Origin: Paulownia fortunei
Lineage: Eukaryota > Streptophyta > Magnoliopsida > Lamiales > Paulowniaceae
Length of the DNA: 64,000 nucleotides
Direction: 5' to 3'
Assembly (NCBI GenBank): GCA_019321725.1
Contig: CM033119.1
Location: 14,582,694-14,646,693 of the forward strand
Position 1 is the first letter of the stretch; each line of letters starts with the position of its first letter. A program made the translations under genes and the position numbers. Below are positions 22,741-34,960 of this stretch, piece after piece. The notes under the pieces were generated by a model that made no database searches, was not told the origin of the DNA, and saw nothing but the letters and a program-made list of their open reading frames with translations.

Positions 22741-24160
22741 CAATTTCAAGCTCTAATCTCTACAAATCTAGTAATATTGACTTTGGTATAACAAAAAGAG
22801 AAGACGTGGATTTTCTACTTAATGTATCTGTAACCATATTCTACTTAATGTATCTGTAACCATATTCGCTTTACCAGAATGATAGTTGATCACACAATCA
22901 TAATCCTTCACAACTTCTAACCATTTTCTTTGTCTCATATTCAGCTCTTTTTGGGTAAAAAAAATACTTCAAACTCTTATGATCTGTGTATATCTCACAC
23001 TTCTCACCATACAAATAATGTCTCCAAATTTTCAAGGCAAAAACCACAATAGCAAGTTCCAAATCATGGGTTGGATAATTCTTTTCATATTCCTTCAATT
23101 GCCTTGAAGCATAGGCAATAACCTTCCTATTTTGCATCAAAATAGCAACTAAACTATTTTTTGAAGCGTCGCTATACACCATGAATCCATCAATTCTAGT
23201 TGGAATGGTAAGAACAGGAGTTGTAGTTAAATTTTGTTTCAGTTCTTAAAAACTTCTTTCACAAGCATCAGTCCACAAGAACTTCACATTCTTTCTTGTC
23301 AACATTGTCATTGGAGTTGCTATCTTTGAAAACCCCTGAACAAATCATTGATAGTACCCTGCTTATCCTAAGAAGCTCCTTACTTCTAATATATTTATTG
23401 GTGTTGGCCACTTAATGACAGCTTCTACCTTGCTCGGATCAACAGAAATACCATCCTTTGTACCACATGACCTAGGAATACCACTTGTTCAAGCCAAAAC
23501 TCACACTTCTTGAATTTAGCATACAACTATTTTTCTTTAAGAACTTGCAGCACAATCTTCAAATGTTCCTTGTGCTCTTCTTTATCACGTGAATAAATTA
23601 GGATGTCATCAATAAACACAATCACAAATTTATCGAGATATTGCTTGAACACCTTATTCATTAGATCTATAAAAGTTGCAGGGGCATTGGTTAAACCAAA
23701 AGGCATCACTAGAAATTCATAATGTCCATACCTTGTTCAGAATGCAGTCTTTAGTATGTCTTCTTCCTTGATCTTCAATTGATGATACCCAGAGCGCAAA
23801 TCAATCATAGAAAATACAGATGCTCCATGCAATTGATCAAACAAATCATCTATTCTTGGGAGTGGATACTTATTCTTGACTGTTATTTTATTCAACTCTC
23901 TATATTCAATGCACAACCGCAATGTACCATTCTTCTTTTTGACAAACAACACAGGTGCTCCCCAAGGAGAATAACTAGGGCGAATAAAACTCTTATCAAG
24001 AAATTCTTGCAATTGAACTTTTAACTCTTTCAATTCTGCTGGTGCCATTCGGTATGGTGCTTTAGAAATAGGAGTTGTTCCTGGCATAACATCAATCACA
24101 AATTTAATCTCTCAATTTGGTGGTAGTCCTGGTAAATCATCTGGAAATACCTCAAGAAAT
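22741..24160 (-). pseudogene. Ty3/gypsy RT-RNase H of element B
   Basis: RT starts near 24150 and has [20 protein letters not shown] (24099 down). It continues [39 protein letters not shown] (catalytic D) and [20 protein letters not shown], with the active site [19 protein letters not shown] at about 23640-23580. RNase H follows: [30 protein letters not shown] (23182 down) and [20 protein letters not shown], then [10 protein letters not shown]. Frame breaks lie near 23730, 23525 and 22930. A 26-bp tandem duplication at 22814-22865 shifts the frame after RNase H and is absent from sister element D. Confidence 0.88.
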
Positions 24161-24893
24161 TTTTGAACCACATCTACATTTTCTGGCTTCAATTCTGCTT
24201 TAACTGAGGTGTCCAGAACACTTGCTAAATATCCAACACAACCTTTATTCAACATCTTTTGAGCTTTCAAAGAAGATATAATTGGTAAGGACTATGAAAA
24301 TGAGATACCATTAAACATAAACTGTTCTTCCCCAGGTGGCTGAAAAATCACAATCTTCTTGTTACAATTAATTATTGCATAATATTTGGTAAGCCAATCC
24401 ATACCTAAAATAACCTCAAAATTTGGCATCGATAAAACAACAAGATCTGTATAGAGAGTCCTATCACTAATCTGAATAGAACAAGCCCTTAACATTTGGT
24501 TGGAATCCATTTCTTCCCCAGATGGAATAGTCACACTGTACCTTACTTTTAATAAATCTGGTGTAATGCCCAATTTTCTCACAAATGCACATAATGCAAA
24601 TGAATGCGTAGATCCAGAATCTATTAATGCAATTGCAGGTATCCTAAAAATTAAAATAATACTTGTGACTACGGAAGCATTTGCATCGGCTTGTTCTTGT
24701 GTCATTGCATACACTCTTCCTTGAACTTTCCCCTGCATTGTTGGGTAATTCTTTGCTATATGTCCAGGCTTTTTACACTTAAAACAACGATTAGTACCAC
24801 TATAGTATTCCCCAAAATGATTCTTCCCACACTTAGCATATTTAGGCTTTTCAACTGTAATAGAAGTCTTCCCAACTCTAGGATGTTTTTCAT
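24161..24893 (-). pseudogene. Gag zinc knuckle and protease of element B, 5' truncated
   Basis: The protease segment (24738-24292) reads QGKVQGRVYAMTQEQADANA then IPAIALIDSGSTHSFA. The catalytic DSG is intact here, and RYSVTIPSGEEM and VILGMDWLTKYYA follow. It fits the Tekay/Del protease. Upstream (24893-24750) is the end of gag: the CFKCKKPGHIAK-like zinc knuckle and the RPRVGKTSI linker also seen in D. The 5' part of gag and the 5' LTR are missing. At about 24893 the sequence changes to the RNase H of Athila element C. Confidence 0.85.
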
Positions 24894-26140
24894 TCCCTTT
24901 TTGGCAAATAGGTACCTAATAGCAGCATGATCGGTATGCACTACCACCTTGGTACCTACAAGATAAGTACAAAATTTATCAAATTGCAAAAACAACAGCT
25001 AACAATTCCTTTTCAGTGATCGTGTAATTTTGTTGAGCATCATTAGGGGCTCGATTTGCATAGTAAATTGCCCTAAAAAATTTATCTTTTCTTTCTCCTA
25101 ATACTGCTCCAACCATATAATCACTAGCATAACACATAAGTTCAAATGGTTGGGTCCAATCCGGTACCACCATAATATGAACTTAAATGAGAGCTTTCTT
25201 GATGTGATTAAAGGCATGTAAGCAATCAACATTAAAGCTAAATAGCTTATCTTTTTCCAAAAGGTTGCAAAAAGGTTTTATAATTTTTGAAAAATATTTA
25301 ATGAATCTTTTATAAAACCCTACATGTCCCAAAAAACTATGAATAGCTTTTACATTGGTTGGTGGTGGAAGTTTTTCATTAGCAATAATTTTGGCTCGAT
25401 CTACCTCAAGTCCTTTGCAGGACACTCGGTGACCCAAAATAATACCTTTTTTTACCATAAAATGGAATTTTTTCCAATTTAAAACAAAGTTGGTCTCTTG
25501 CATCTCTGCAAAACAAGAGAAAGATTATGTAGACATATATCAAATGAGGAGCCAAATATTGAAAAATCATCTATAAAAATTTCTATTATGTTCTCCACCA
25601 TATCATGAAAAATTGCCATCATGCATCTTTGAAATGTGGTTGGGGCATTACATAATCTAAATGGCATTCTTCAAAATGCAAAAGTACCATAAGGGCATGT
25701 GAATGTTGTTTTCTCTTGATCTTCGGGTGTTATGACAATTTGATTATACCCCAAATAACCATTAAGAAAATAATAGTATTAATACCCTGCAAGTTGGTTT
25801 AACATTTTATCAATAAATAGGAGGGGAAAATGGTCCTTACGAGTAGTTTTGTTGATTTTTCTATAATCAATACATACTTGCCCACCTGTGATTGTTCTTG
25901 TTGGTATTAGTTCATTATTATCATTTTGAATTATGGTCATGCCACCCTTTTTTGGAACTACTTGAACCAGACTCACCCAAGAATTATCAAAAATTGCATA
26001 AATAATTCCAGCATTCAACCATTTCAAAACTTCATTTCTTACAACCTCTTTCATTGCAGGATTTAGTTTACATTGATGTTCAATAGATAGTTTGTAAAAT
26101 TCTTCTATTAAGATTTTATGCATGACAATTAAAGGATTAA
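24894..26140 (-). pseudogene. Ty3/gypsy (Athila type) RT and RNase H of element C
   Basis: RT: MHKILIEEFYKLSIEHQCKL (26123 down), NSWVSLVQVVPKKGGMT, then GQVCIDYRKINKTTRKDHFP and PFRLCNAPTTFQRCMMAIF. The active site is IEIFIDDFSIFGSSFD (about 25585-25540). A thumb-like LEVDRAKIIANEKLPPPTNV follows near 25400. RNase H: FELMCYASDYMVGAVLGERKDK (25173-25080), then YTITEKELLAVVFAI and VVHTDHAAIRYLFAKKG (24970-24905). There are frame breaks at 25180, 25480, 25670-25780 and 24990. It is cut at about 24893 and the integrase is missing. Confidence 0.87.
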
Positions 26141-26157
26141 CCTTTTAAATTAGAAAT

Positions 26158-26970
26158 TCACCAACCAATAACTGATTTATGCTTTCTTAAAACACGAAGC
26201 AAATTTTTAACCTCTAATGGAGATAAATATGCTAAAATAATTATCGGATAAATGTTGTTAGTACCTAGAAATTCATATCGCAAATGCTCGGGAAGTGCTT
26301 TCAACTCCGGTAATATTATTTGTTCCTTGATTGTGGAATCTACTATTGCTTCCTTATATTGATCCTTCTTCAACTCCACCTCTCCTGATTCAAGAAAGAT
26401 CAAGTAATGCCTTAAATCGTCATTATCAATATCATGGTGATTACCTTGCATTATGGAATAAACAATGCATTGCTCTAAAGGTTCGGTAGGAATTTGTTTG
26501 AAAAAATGATCATGCAAGCAAGTTTCTAACATTTTAATCCTATTACAAGTATGTGGTTCCTGTTGAAACTTTAATACACGATAAATATTAAATATCACTT
26601 CATCCTCATTAACTCTTAGAGTTAATTCACCGCATTGCACATCAATCAAAGCACGCCCGGTAGCAAGCAATGGTCGACCAAGAATTAAAGGAATTTCTTG
26701 GTCTTCCTCTATATCTAACACCACAAAATCTACAGGAAATATGAATTTATCCACTTTTACCAATACATCTTCAATAATTCCTCTTGGATAGGTGAGAGAC
26801 ATATCCGCCAATTGCAAGGTGATAGTGGATGGCTTGACTTCCTCAATTCCTAGTTTCCTGAAAATAGAAAGTGGCATCGAATTAATACTTGCTCCAAGAT
26901 CACATAATACTTTATTAAAGAAAGATCCTCCTATGGTACAAGGAATAGTAAAACTCCCTGGATCCTTCAA
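26158..26970 (-). pseudogene. Athila-type protease/pol N-terminus (element C), long open stretch
   Basis: A 270-codon open stretch. The start MKDPGSFTIPCTIGG is followed by the protease site LCDLGASINSMPLSIFRKLG. The D-L-G-A-S form in place of DTG/DSG is usual in Athila-type elements (family knowledge). PRGIIEDVLVKVDKFIFPVDF, IPLILGRPLLATGRALIDV and a C-terminal LPELKALPEHLRYEFLG linker to RT follow. The frame is intact over the whole block, which suggests that C is younger than its neighbours, although RT and gag on either side are broken. Confidence 0.85.
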
Positions 26971-26973
26971 TTT

Positions 26974-28758
26974 TTAAGAAAGTTTTTTTTGTAAAATGGC
27001 ACTACATTTTTCTGTGAGATTCACAGTTTTAAATTCAACCAATCGTCTTTTTCTTGACATCACATCTTTCATGAATTTGGCATAGTTAGGCATTTGCTCA
27101 AGAGCATCTGCAAAAGGAATATTAATATGAATTTTCTTGAAGATTTCCAAAAATTTTGCAAATTGTGAATCAAACTTTTTCTTTTGAAATCTTTGTGGAA
27201 AAGAAATAGGAACATTAAATTTAGAAATTTCAAAGTTAGGAGTAGATTTTAACTTCTCAGCCCCTGTTTGTTCATTTGATTGCTTTTCTTCTTCCTTTGG
27301 TTGTTCCTCCATAGGACCTTGACTAGAAGTGCTTTCCATTGGCATCATTGTTAGAACATTTTATTTATGGCCCCTTGATTTCAGTTCCACTTCGAAGTTG
27401 GATAGTTTTGCAATGCTCCCTTGGATTGATTTCTGTATCACTCGAAAAGTTTCCTTTATATTTTTTAGCATTAAATTTAGTAGCAAGCTTTCCAATTTGA
27501 GTCTCCATTGATTTCATTTGAGCTCCTAAACTTGAAGCTAGCTGCCCCAATTGAATCTCAATGTTGTCTATCTTTATTTCATCCATATTGAATAGGGCTC
27601 TTATCTCGCCAATGAAAGTGCTAATCAAATCCTCCAAATATGCATTTTTCTCACCTACTTGAGGGTTGGAATGTGGTAGATTATTGTAACCCGATGGGGG
27701 TTGAAGCATATTTTGATTATTGGCGTAGGGAAAATTCTCATAATTTCTAAGCCCCGGATGGTAATGAGTTGGTAATTGATTTCCCCTAAAATTAAAATTA
27801 CAATTATTAACAAAATTTATATGCTCATTACCTTTGGTTTCCATCAATGAAGTGCTAAAGGATGCCATAGAATCCATTCTTTCAAAAGCTCCATTAGACG
27901 TCCAAGCTGCAAATTGGTTAGAAAGAGCAGAAATTTGTGCAGCTAATTGTGTAAATGAATCTACTTCAAGAACACTGGTAACCTTTTAAATGGAAGACCT
28001 CTCAAAAGGCCATTGATAGCTATTAGTAGCCATCTCCTCCAACAAAATATGGGCTTCATTTGCAGTCTTAAACATCAAAGTCCCATCTGCAGCAGCATCT
28101 AATATAGTTCGAGTTTGCCCATTCAAACCATTATTGAAGTATTGTACCAGCTGCCAATCCACATAACCATGTTGATGACACCTTTTTAGAAAATCTTTAA
28201 ACCTCTTCCAAGCTTCATATAATGGTTCAAAATCTTGGTGGAATTAAGCTATCTCACTCTTGAGTTGAAGTGTCTTGCTTAGTGGAAAGTACTTAGCAAC
28301 GAATTTTTATATCAAGTAATTCCAACTCAGTATGCTACATGGTGCAAATGATTGTAACCATAGTCTAGCTTTGTTCTGAAGTGAGAATGGAAATAAGCGA
28401 AGTCTAATGGCATCATCTGGCATTCCATTCATTTTGATGGTGTCACAAATCTCCAAAAATAGGGCTAAGTGTGCATTAGGATCCTCTAACGTGCTTCCAC
28501 CAAATTGATTTTGTTGCACCATGCTAATGAGGGCTGGTTTGTGTTAAGCTATGTTGGAGAAATTTTGGTTCATGGTAGGTTGAAAATAGTCCCGGATAGC
28601 TTGTTGTGGTGGTGGTTGTTGTAATGGAAGATTGGCATTCATATTAGTATTATTGATGTTATCCGCCATGGCTTGATTGTCAACTCTTTTAGCTGCTTTA
28701 ATAGCTCGAAGAGTCCTCTCGATTTCTGGATCAAAATAACCTAAGTCAAGACTCCTAG
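26974..28758 (-). pseudogene. Athila-type gag of element C
   Basis: Read from 28740 down on the minus strand. It starts with FDPEIERTLRAIKAAKRV and AMADNINNTNMN. The capsid block is NQFGGSTLEDPNAHLALFLE then IRLRLFPFSLQNKARLWLQS (28520-28340), followed by a WQLVQYFNNGLNGQTRTILD-type segment (28165-28090) and the C-terminal IEIQLGQLASSL ... TIQLRSGTEIKGP region (27560-27365). The last open block (27348-26974) is glutamate/glutamine rich. Frame breaks fall near 28306, 27970 and 27360. It ends at 28758 against LTR D, so its 5' LTR is absent. Confidence 0.85.
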
Positions 28759-31032
28759 TGTAACAATCCTTAACCTAACTGCAGAGTCTAAATAAGCTGA
28801 TACAATTAAGTCAAGAAATTTTAATTTTTCATCAATATTAGAGTTATGATTTTAATAAAAGTTCTCATTGTTAGCTATAAGAGAAAGAACTTAAATCGTT
28901 TTAAATACACCATATACATATATTAAAATTGAGTACATCTGTTTATAAAACCATAACAGAGCGGCTTATTTAAAACAAAATAGAGTTTTCAAAATAAACT
29001 ACAAAATAGTTCAAAGCCTGGCATATGAACAAATCTCTGTTCGGCCGCTCTAAAGACTAAGTCAACCTCTAAACCTGTATATTTCCACCTACATTACATG
29101 AATCTAATGACCTAAAGGCTCAGTAAGATGAAACTGATGTAATAACAAATAACATATATGCATATCTCATATATCATTAAATGCATTATTCTATTTAATA
29201 ACTTTCATTCATAAATCATTCTTTAGGGCCCTTGAAGTGTGGTACCTAACTAATAGCGATAGACCGTGGGTTTTGAAACCTGTTAATAATGATTGGCCAA
29301 TAAGAGAACTTATATGGGGTTTCCATACTTGGTCTTTCAACCTCAGGTATTAGCCGTATTCTATCTCATTCATTGTGGCTCTCCTATACCAGTTTTTCAA
29401 CATCAAGTGCTTGCCACCATTTGTTGGGTCCGTCGATCCCTCCCGCGTCCCTTGTCTACCCGACCATCAATCAAGTACCATACTTCCTTTTCAAAAACCT
29501 CATTATATCCTTAATAACATCATGCTTCATAAACTATAAATGCATCAAACATTACATCATTTCACAAATAATAACAATCACATTAAAATATGAACAACAC
29601 TATATAATTCTTGTGATACAGCAAATGAAAGTTTCAACTTACCTCAAGTCCACTTTGTGCTAAGTGAAAAGGTCAATCTCTTTGGAAGATAAGATGTATT
29701 AAAGACCTAACATAATTAAATCATGTACCATTTAATATCATTTTCATAAATTATTTAGTCTTTTCTAATTAAAATCAATTTACACTTTTTAATCTTTTAT
29801 AAATAATTCCATATCAATTACATAACCTTAAAAGCAATGTATACTCCATATTTTACTACTAATTCAAGACATTAAATATTAGGGCAACCATTAAATAACT
29901 AATAATTTAAACATAATTATTAGGACAACCCACAAAACATGAACACAATCCGAATTAAAATGACGTAAACTTGGTTCTAACTTAAATTGATTCTAATATT
30001 CAATTAAGCAAACTAATTGCTATTGTTCACAATCATTTGTAGGGATATTCAAACATAATATAAGCATTACAAAATCAACAGAAACAAGTAAATTAAATAA
30101 TTTCACAAGACTATCAATTTTGCTAAAAACTAGCTTGACTAGCTTGGTTTTGGCTTCATGTGTAACTTACTTAAGTTTTCAATCATACAAAAACATACTA
30201 AAACATATAACCATCAAAGATACTACAAATTCATCATAAGAAACATTAAAAAAGAATATACCTTGATTCAGTTGGAATTAAACTTCAAAATCAACAGTTT
30301 TCAAGGTTAAAAGGGGTGAAAACTTATTCTAGTTTATGTTCTATGGATTCCTATAGATTGAATTCAATTTTTGTGAGTATGATAGTGTAGAAATTTGGGA
30401 GAAACTTAGGAGAATAAGGGGTGGTCGTTTTGAGGTGCTTCCACAAGAAATATGGATGAAAATGATTTTTTTGACCTTTTAAAGAGAGGTAAGTTGAGGG
30501 TTATGATTGGTTGCATCATGCTTGGTGTCTTCTCATGCCAAAAGCCACATTTATGGGCTAGAGAGATGACAAAAATTGATGCTTTGGTGTTACAATCAAG
30601 TGCAATGCGGTTTAGAATGATTTCATGCAACCTAGTCAACCAACCAATCAAATTGCACCATTTTGCATACTTTTAGTTTTTTGCCAAATGTAACATATTT
30701 CAATTAAATATTTAGGTAATTAATCACTTTAGCATATAACTAGTATGGAGCAATACAAATAATTCATTTCATGGCCATTCAACACATCAATCTTCCTTAA
30801 CTGAAAAAGCCACTTAAGAAATATATTAAATTAAGAAATAAAAGTTTGATCTCATATTTTATGTACTAATTCATGTTAAAGCATAACTGGAGCATATAGT
30901 AATAATTATTCATGTTCGTACAATAATGCTATTTATATGCCATAATTCGATAATGCGTATTGATTAGATGCATATTGATGAAAAATGCTTATTATTGGCT
31001 ATGTATGAGAGAATTAAGAATTGAGCATTACA
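28759..31032 (-). mobile_element. 3' LTR of Tekay-type element D (complete, 2,274 bp)
   Basis: Plus-strand borders are TGTAACAATCC (28759) and ...TTGAGCATTACA (31032). On the minus strand the LTR begins TGTAATGCTCAATTC, directly after a purine-rich tract (AAGGAATAAAGGAT, on the plus strand at 31033-31046). That makes this a 3' LTR. It is closely similar to LTR B over about 2 kb. ACTTACCT at 29637-29644 is a minus-strand splice-donor consensus. Reading frames at 29373-29663 and 30452-30676 lie inside the LTR and are not taken as genes. Confidence 0.85.
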
Positions 31033-31046
31033 ATCCTTTATTCCTT

Positions 31047-32480
31047 ATAAAAATTTAATCCTCAAAATTTGAAGTTCCAAATAATTCTTAATACTTGTTC
31101 TACATTTCTTCTTCTCTTTCTCATGTGGCCTCTTCTACAGAATGATTCCTCCATAATAGTTAACAAGTCGAATCTTTTTCATTCTCAACTCTTTTTCCTT
31201 CTGATCTAGAATTTGCACTAGTTTCTGTTCGTAGGCTAAATCAGAAGTTAATTCCAACAGTTCATGACTCAACACATGAGAGAGATTTGAAATGTACTTT
31301 CTCAACATAGACACATGGAACACGTTGTGAACACTACATAATGAAGGAGGTAAAGCCACTCTATAAGCTTTATCATCAACTCTTTCGAGAATCTCGAAAG
31401 GGCTAACATGCCTTGGGCTTAGTTTTTCTTTCTTTCCAAATCTCATGACACCTTTTATGTGAGCTACTTTTAAGAACACATAATCCCCAACAATAAACTT
31501 TAGATCTTTTCTCCATTTATCTACATAACTTTTCTGTCTACTTTGCGTGATCTTCATTCTCTCTCGTATCTTCTCCACTACCGTAGCGATATGTTTGAAC
31601 TCTTTCCGGACCAAGTAGGCTTCATTCTCCAACTTCATCCCAATGAACTGGAGATCTACATTTTCTTCCATACAATACTTCATAAGGCACTATTTCAATT
31701 GTTGATTGGTAGCTATTATTATAAGCAAACTCCACTAATGGAAGCTTAGCATCCCAACTCCCTTGAAAATCTAGCACACAAACTCTTAACATATCCTCTA
31801 ATATCTAAATAATCATCTCTGATTGTCCATCACTTTGTGGATGAAATGTTGTACTAAATGCAAGTTTTGTTCCCATGGCACTATGTAAGCTCTTCCAAAA
31901 TATAGATGTAAACTCAGGATCTCTGTCGGACACTATTGAAACTGGCACCCCATGTAACCTGACTATCTCTTTAATATATTATTGAGCATACTGGTCCATA
32001 CTGTATGTGGGTTTCACTGGGCTGATTTAGTTAATCTATTAATAATCACCCATTTAGAATTATATCCCTTTTGTGATCTAGGTAATCCAAGCACAAAGTC
32101 CATTGTAATATACTCCCATTTCCACTCTGGAATCAACATAGGCTTCAACAAGCCTGATGGTCTTTGATGTTCAATCTTAACTTGTTGACAAGTTAGACAT
32201 TCAGCCATAAATTTTGCTATATCTCTCTTTATTTTAGGCCACCAATATTGTTGTAAGTTCTTATACATTTTTGTGCTACCTGGGTGTACCGAGTAAGGAG
32301 TACTATGAGCTTCTTCTAAAATATTTGCTTTCATGGCCTTGTCAAATGACATACACAGTCTCTCTTTATATCGAATAATCCCATCATCAATAACAGAGAA
32401 GTCTAGCCTTTTTCCAGCCTCAATCATCCTTTTCAATCCACACAAGTGCATGTCCACCTTTTAACCTTCTATGATTCTAT
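31047..32480 (-). pseudogene. Ty3/gypsy integrase with chromodomain remnant (element D)
   Basis: Minus strand: zinc-binding AHSTPYSVHPGSTKMYKNL then CLTCQQVKIEHQRPSG (32330-32160). The core is WEYITMDFVLGLPRSQKGYN (first D, about 32120), [19 protein letters not shown] (second D, about 31945-31890), and an [13 protein letters not shown] block with a stop (about 31840-31800, catalytic E). The long C-terminal frame 31683-31135 has KVAHIKGVMRFGKKEKLSPR then YRVALPPSLCSVHNVFHVSM. It ends in LAYEQKLVQILDQKEKELRMKKIRLV, the start of a chromodomain that continues one base out of frame (LWRNHSVEEAT). This identifies a chromovirus (Tekay/Del). Confidence 0.87.
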
Positions 32481-33860
32481 CTTGAAGTGCAGGTCTCAAC
32501 ACTAAGCTTGACAACGAACACTTTTTCCCTTTAGGTACAATTTCAAACTCTAGTCTTTACAAATCTAGTAATATTAACTTTTGTATAACAAAAAGAGAAG
32601 ACGTGGATTTTCTGCTCAATGCATCTGCAACCACATTCGCTTTACCAGGATAATAGTTGATCACACAATCATAATCCTTCACAAGTTCTAACCATCTTCT
32701 TTGTCTCATATTCGGCTCTTTTTGGGTAAAGAAGTACTTCAAACTCTTATGATCTGTGTATATCTTATACTTCTCACCATATAAATAATGTCTCCAAATT
32801 TTTAAGGCAAAAACTACAACAACAAGTTCCAAATCATGAGTTGGATAATTCTTTTCATATTCCTTCAATTGCCTTGAAGCATAGGCAATAACCTTTCCAT
32901 TTTGCATCAAAACAACACCCAAATCATTTTTTGCATGAATCCACCAATTCCAATTAGAATGGTAAGAACAGGAGCTGTAGTCAATTTATGTTTCAGTTCT
33001 TGAAAACTTCTTTCACAAGCATCGGTCTACAAGAACTTCATATTCTTTCTTGTCAACATTGTTATTGGAGTTGTTATCTATGAAAACCCTTCAACAAATC
33101 ATCAATAGTACCCTGCTAATCCTAAGAAACTCCTCACTTCTGATACTTTGTTGGTGTTGGCCATTTAATGACAGCTTCTACCTTGCCCAAATCAACAGAA
33201 ATACCATCATTAAATACTATATGACCTAGGAATACCACTTGTTCAAACCAAAACTCATACTTCTTAAATTTAGCATACAACTGTTTTTTCTTAAGAACTT
33301 GTAGCACAATCTTCAAATATTCTTTGTGCTCTTCTTTATCCCGTGAATAAACTAGGATATCATCAATAAATATAATCATAAATTTATTAAGATATTGCTT
33401 GAACACCCTATTCATTAGATCCATAAAAGCTATATGGGCATTGGTTAAACCAAAAGGCATCACTAGAAATTCATAATGTCCATACCTTGTTCGGAATGCA
33501 GTCTTCGGTATGTCTTCTTCCTTGCTCTTCAATTGATGATACCCAGAGCGAAAATCAATTTTAGAAAATATAGATGCTCCCTACAATTGATCAAACAAAT
33601 CATCTATTCTTGGGAGTGGATACTTATTCTTGACTGTTACTTTATTCAACTCTCTATAATTAATGTACAACCGCAATGTACCATCCTTCATAGGTCCTTC
33701 CTGAGGAGAATAACTAGGACAAAAAAAACCCTTATCAAGCAATTCTTGCAATTGAACTTTTAACTCTTTCAATTCAGTTGGTGCTATTTGGTATGGTGTT
33801 TTAGAAATAGGAGTAGTTCCTGGCATAATATCAATCACAAATTCGATCTCTCGATTCGGT
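32481..33860 (-). pseudogene. Ty3/gypsy RT-RNase H of element D
   Basis: [22 protein letters not shown] (33845 down), then [23 protein letters not shown] damaged catalytic strand lies at 33590-33540 ([16 protein letters not shown]). It continues [23 protein letters not shown] and the active site [19 protein letters not shown] (33390-33330). RNase [21 protein letters not shown] (32922 down), then [36 protein letters not shown] and [16 protein letters not shown]. Stops or shifts occur near 33580, 33130 and 32930. Domain order and sequence follow element B closely. Confidence 0.87.
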
Positions 33861-34452
33861 GCTAGTCCTGGTAAATCATCTAGAAATACCTCAAGAAATT
33901 CTTGAACCACATCTATATTTTCTGGCTTCAATTGTGCTTCAACTGAGGTGTCAAGAACACTTGCCAAATATCCAACACAACCTTTATTCAACATCTTTTG
34001 AGCTTTCAAAGCAGATATAATTGGTAAGGACCGCAAGAATAAGGTACCACTAAACACAAACTGTTCTTCTCCAGGTGGCTAAAAAATTACAATATGCTTG
34101 TTACAATCAATTGTTGCATGATATTTAGTAAGCCAATCCATACCCAGAATAACCTTAAAATTTGGCATCAATAAAATAACGAGATCTGCATAGAGAGTCT
34201 TATCACTAATCTGAATAGAACAAGCCCTTAGCATTTGGTTGGAATCCATTTCTTCTCCGAATGGAATAGTCACACTATACTTACTTTTAATAAATCTGGA
34301 GTAATGCCTAATTTTCTCACAAATACACGTGATGCAAATGAATGCGTAGATCTAGAATCTACCAATGCAATTGCAGGTATCCAAAAAATTAAAATAGTAC
34401 TTGTGACTATGGAAGCATCTGCATCGGCTTGTTCTTGTATCATTGCATACAC
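33861..34452 (-). pseudogene. Protease of element D
   Basis: Minus strand. YAMIQEQADADASIVTS is followed by IPAIALVDSRSTHSFASRVF. The active-site DSG of sister element B is DSR here, so the enzyme would be dead. SGEEMDSNQML-like and VILGMDWLTKYHATIDCNK sequences follow (34273-34079). The linker to RT (34057-33861) has [20 protein letters not shown] and [17 protein letters not shown] frame change lies near 34270 and a stop near 34080. Confidence 0.85.
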
Positions 34453-34960
34453 TCTCCCCTAAACTTTCACCTACACTGTTGGGCAATCCTTTGCTATATG
34501 TCTAGATTTTTACACTTAAAGCAACGATTAGTACCATTATAGCATTCCCCAAAATGATTCTTCCCATACTTAGGACATTTAGGTCTTTTAACTATAGTAG
34601 AAGTCTGTCCAATTCTAGGACGTTTTTCATTCCCTTGGTTTGATTTTTGTTCTCCTTTCTTCCACTGGTTTAGATTTCTTGGGGTGAATACTTGCTTCTT
34701 TTGTTGATGGAATTTCTCAATCTCTTTCTTATCTAAGTCAGCCATCAAAGCCTTGTCCACCAGTTCTCTAAGCTCTATTACTGAAGACATTCTCACATCA
34801 CTTCTAATTTCAGGATTAAGGCCCTTCAAGAAATGTTCCATCTTCTCATTGTTGTCTCTGACGATGTATGGTACATACTTGCAACCCTGTTCAAATTTTC
34901 TCACATAATCACATACAGACATCTCTCCTTGTTTTAACTCCAGAAGTCGTTGGTGAATGT
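34453..34960 (-). pseudogene. Gag C-terminal half of element D, 5' truncated
   Basis: An open stretch of 160 codons on the minus strand. It has [52 protein letters not shown] and [21 protein letters not shown] basic region follows and then a [22 protein letters not shown] zinc knuckle (one cysteine replaced by tyrosine). This matches the second half of a chromovirus Gag. The first half and the 5' LTR are missing: near 34950 the sequence turns into the end of a copia LTR. The exact junction is hidden in a short similar stretch at 34945-34976. Confidence 0.8.

Noticed and set aside
29373..29663. Plus-strand frame shared with 20084-20275
   Set aside because: Also LTR homology; composition is not protein-like.
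30452..30676. 74-codon frame conserved in LTRs B (21162-21386) and D
   Set aside because: It lies antisense to the element within the LTR, has a stop in B, and shows no recognisable domain. Similarity is explained by the LTRs being homologous.
19468..31032. The B and D LTRs as the two ends of one gypsy element enclosing B and C
   Set aside because: D LTR abuts the D integrase with a purine tract in between, so it is the 3' LTR of D. Nothing like a primer binding site follows its other end.
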